In this document: positions 63,385-64,000 of the stretch, one piece after another
How the letters are laid out: each line of letters opens with the position of its first letter
Position numbering within the stretch: position 1 is the first letter of the stretch
Notes under the pieces: model-generated
What the model was told of the DNA's origin: nothing
Seen by the model: only the letters and a program-made list of their open reading frames with translations
Databases searched by the model: none
Translations under genes and position numbers: made by a program
Origin: Enterobacter sp. JUb54
GTDB lineage: Bacteria > Pseudomonadota > Gammaproteobacteria > Enterobacterales > Enterobacteriaceae
Reading direction: 5' to 3'
DNA: 64,000 bases
Assembly: GCF_014298075.1 (NCBI RefSeq)
Contig: NZ_CP060418.1
Coordinates: forward strand, 2,604,001 to 2,668,000

Positions 63385-63972
63385 ATGAAATATCAGGCTC
63401 TTATCATTGCATCAGCGCTGGCGATGGCCGGCTGTAGCGCACAGGGCGACACTGCCAGTCAGCAGCGCGCCAGTATCCAGAAAATACGTAGTGAAACGCT
63501 GAGTAAACTCTATACGCTGCACCCGGAAGCGCGCAGCGATATTCAGCACTCCGACGGCTATGCGGTATTTTCCAGCAACAGCAGCAAAATTTTGGTCTTC
63601 GGATTTGGTAGCGGCTATGGCGTGGTGAAAAATACCCACACCGGCAAAGATACCTATATGAAAATGGCGCAGGGCGGCGCGGGTCTGGGCGTGGGCGTGA
63701 AGCAGCAGCGGACCGTGCTGGTATTCCATGATAAAGAGGCGCTGAATCACTTTATCACCCAGGGCTACGTCGTTGGTGCCGATGCTAACGCGGCCGCCAA
63801 ATATGACGATAAAGGCGTCGCCCCGGTCGCCGCGTCGGCCAACGGCATCGCCAAAGATACCGCTTCGCTGCCGTCGAAGGTGAATGTGTACGAAATCACC
63901 GAGAAAGGCTTGGCCGCCCAGGCGATGCTCAATGGCTATAAATACTGGCCAGATGACGAGCTAAATAAGTAA
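63385..63972 (+). CDS. SYLF/YSC84-domain lipoprotein
   Basis: A 195-residue protein with lipoprotein signal MKYQALIIASALAMAGCS (lipobox MAGC, Cys17). The SYLF lipid-binding domain follows: SKILVFGFGSGYGVVKNTHTGKDTYMKMAQGGAGLGVGVKQQRTVLVFHDKEALNHFITQGYVVGADANA. Such proteins are anchored to an envelope membrane and their role is poorly known. There is no clear Shine-Dalgarno sequence (AGAACTTAACA before ATG). It is complete and ends 28 bp before the window edge. Confidence 0.87.
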   Translation: MKYQALIIASALAMAGCSAQGDTASQQRASIQKIRSETLSKLYTLHPEARSDIQHSDGYAVFSSNSSKILVFGFGSGYGVVKNTHTGKDTYMKMAQGGAGLGVGVKQQRTVLVFHDKEALNHFITQGYVVGADANAAAKYDDKGVAPVAASANGIAKDTASLPSKVNVYEITEKGLAAQAMLNGYKYWPDDELNK

Positions 63973-64000
63973 TCATCGGTATGGTCAGCGCAAGAGGTTG

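Overview
The window reads as chromosome of a Klebsiella-type enterobacterium (Klebsiella/Raoultella group; species not resolved from sequence alone). The main reasons are the romA-ramA/ramR multidrug-regulator locus, the arylsulfatase pair atsB-atsA next to a moaE-moaF pair and a LuxR-type regulator (the monoamine/sulfatase regulon described in Klebsiella), and a split but recognisable E. coli-like backbone (ybdJ, ybdF, nfsB, ybdG, pheP). Coding sequence is GC-rich. AT-rich stretches occur at about 13.8-14.1, 22.0-22.35, 42.8-45.9, 54.65-55.0 and 62.9-63.4 kb. I see no rRNA, tRNA, CRISPR array, insertion sequence or prophage.

Left part (0-14 kb): the end of an SDR oxidoreductase gene, then a polar amino-acid ABC operon (minus strand). 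A divergent MocR-type PLP regulator follows, then a seven-gene minus-strand operon: peptide-type ABC importer (binding protein, two permeases, two ATPases), an amidase and an N-carbamoyl-amino-acid-hydrolase-like enzyme. Tandem arrays of one REP-like palindrome family, in opposite orientation, close the 3' ends of the amino-acid operon and of the MocR gene.

14-22 kb: a secreted phosphodiester-glycosidase-family protein, a two-gene RND efflux pump, a P-type cation ATPase, and an unlisted 37-residue membrane peptide.

22-39 kb: ybdJ, a Fur-box-preceded enterobactin-esterase-like gene, ramA, romA, ramR, ybdF and nfsB. Then come a DUF2157 membrane protein with an XRE/MmyB-type regulator, an MFS pump, ybdG, a LacI regulator, a small lipoprotein, a three-gene sugar/cyclitol-like operon (dehydrogenase, TIM-barrel isomerase, MFS importer) preceded by two identical LacI-type operators, and pheP.

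39-46 kb: a TonB-dependent receptor and a YncE-like lipoprotein behind a Fur-box promoter and a foldable leader, then two tandem orphan fimbrial adhesin genes. The first adhesin is frameshifted inside a poly-C tract and could be phase variable.

46-64 kb: an amine-catabolism-like cluster (aldehyde dehydrogenase, FAD oxidase, cupin, amine permease, DUF3156 protein, class II deacetylase, MFS importer), then moaR, atsB-atsA, moaE-moaF, an aldo/keto reductase, a solute-binding protein with an M20 amidohydrolase, and a SYLF lipoprotein. The best candidate for an undescribed system is this acetyl-amine/amine cluster next to the monoamine regulator. The poly-C adhesin and the foldable leader of the TonB/YncE operon are the next best.
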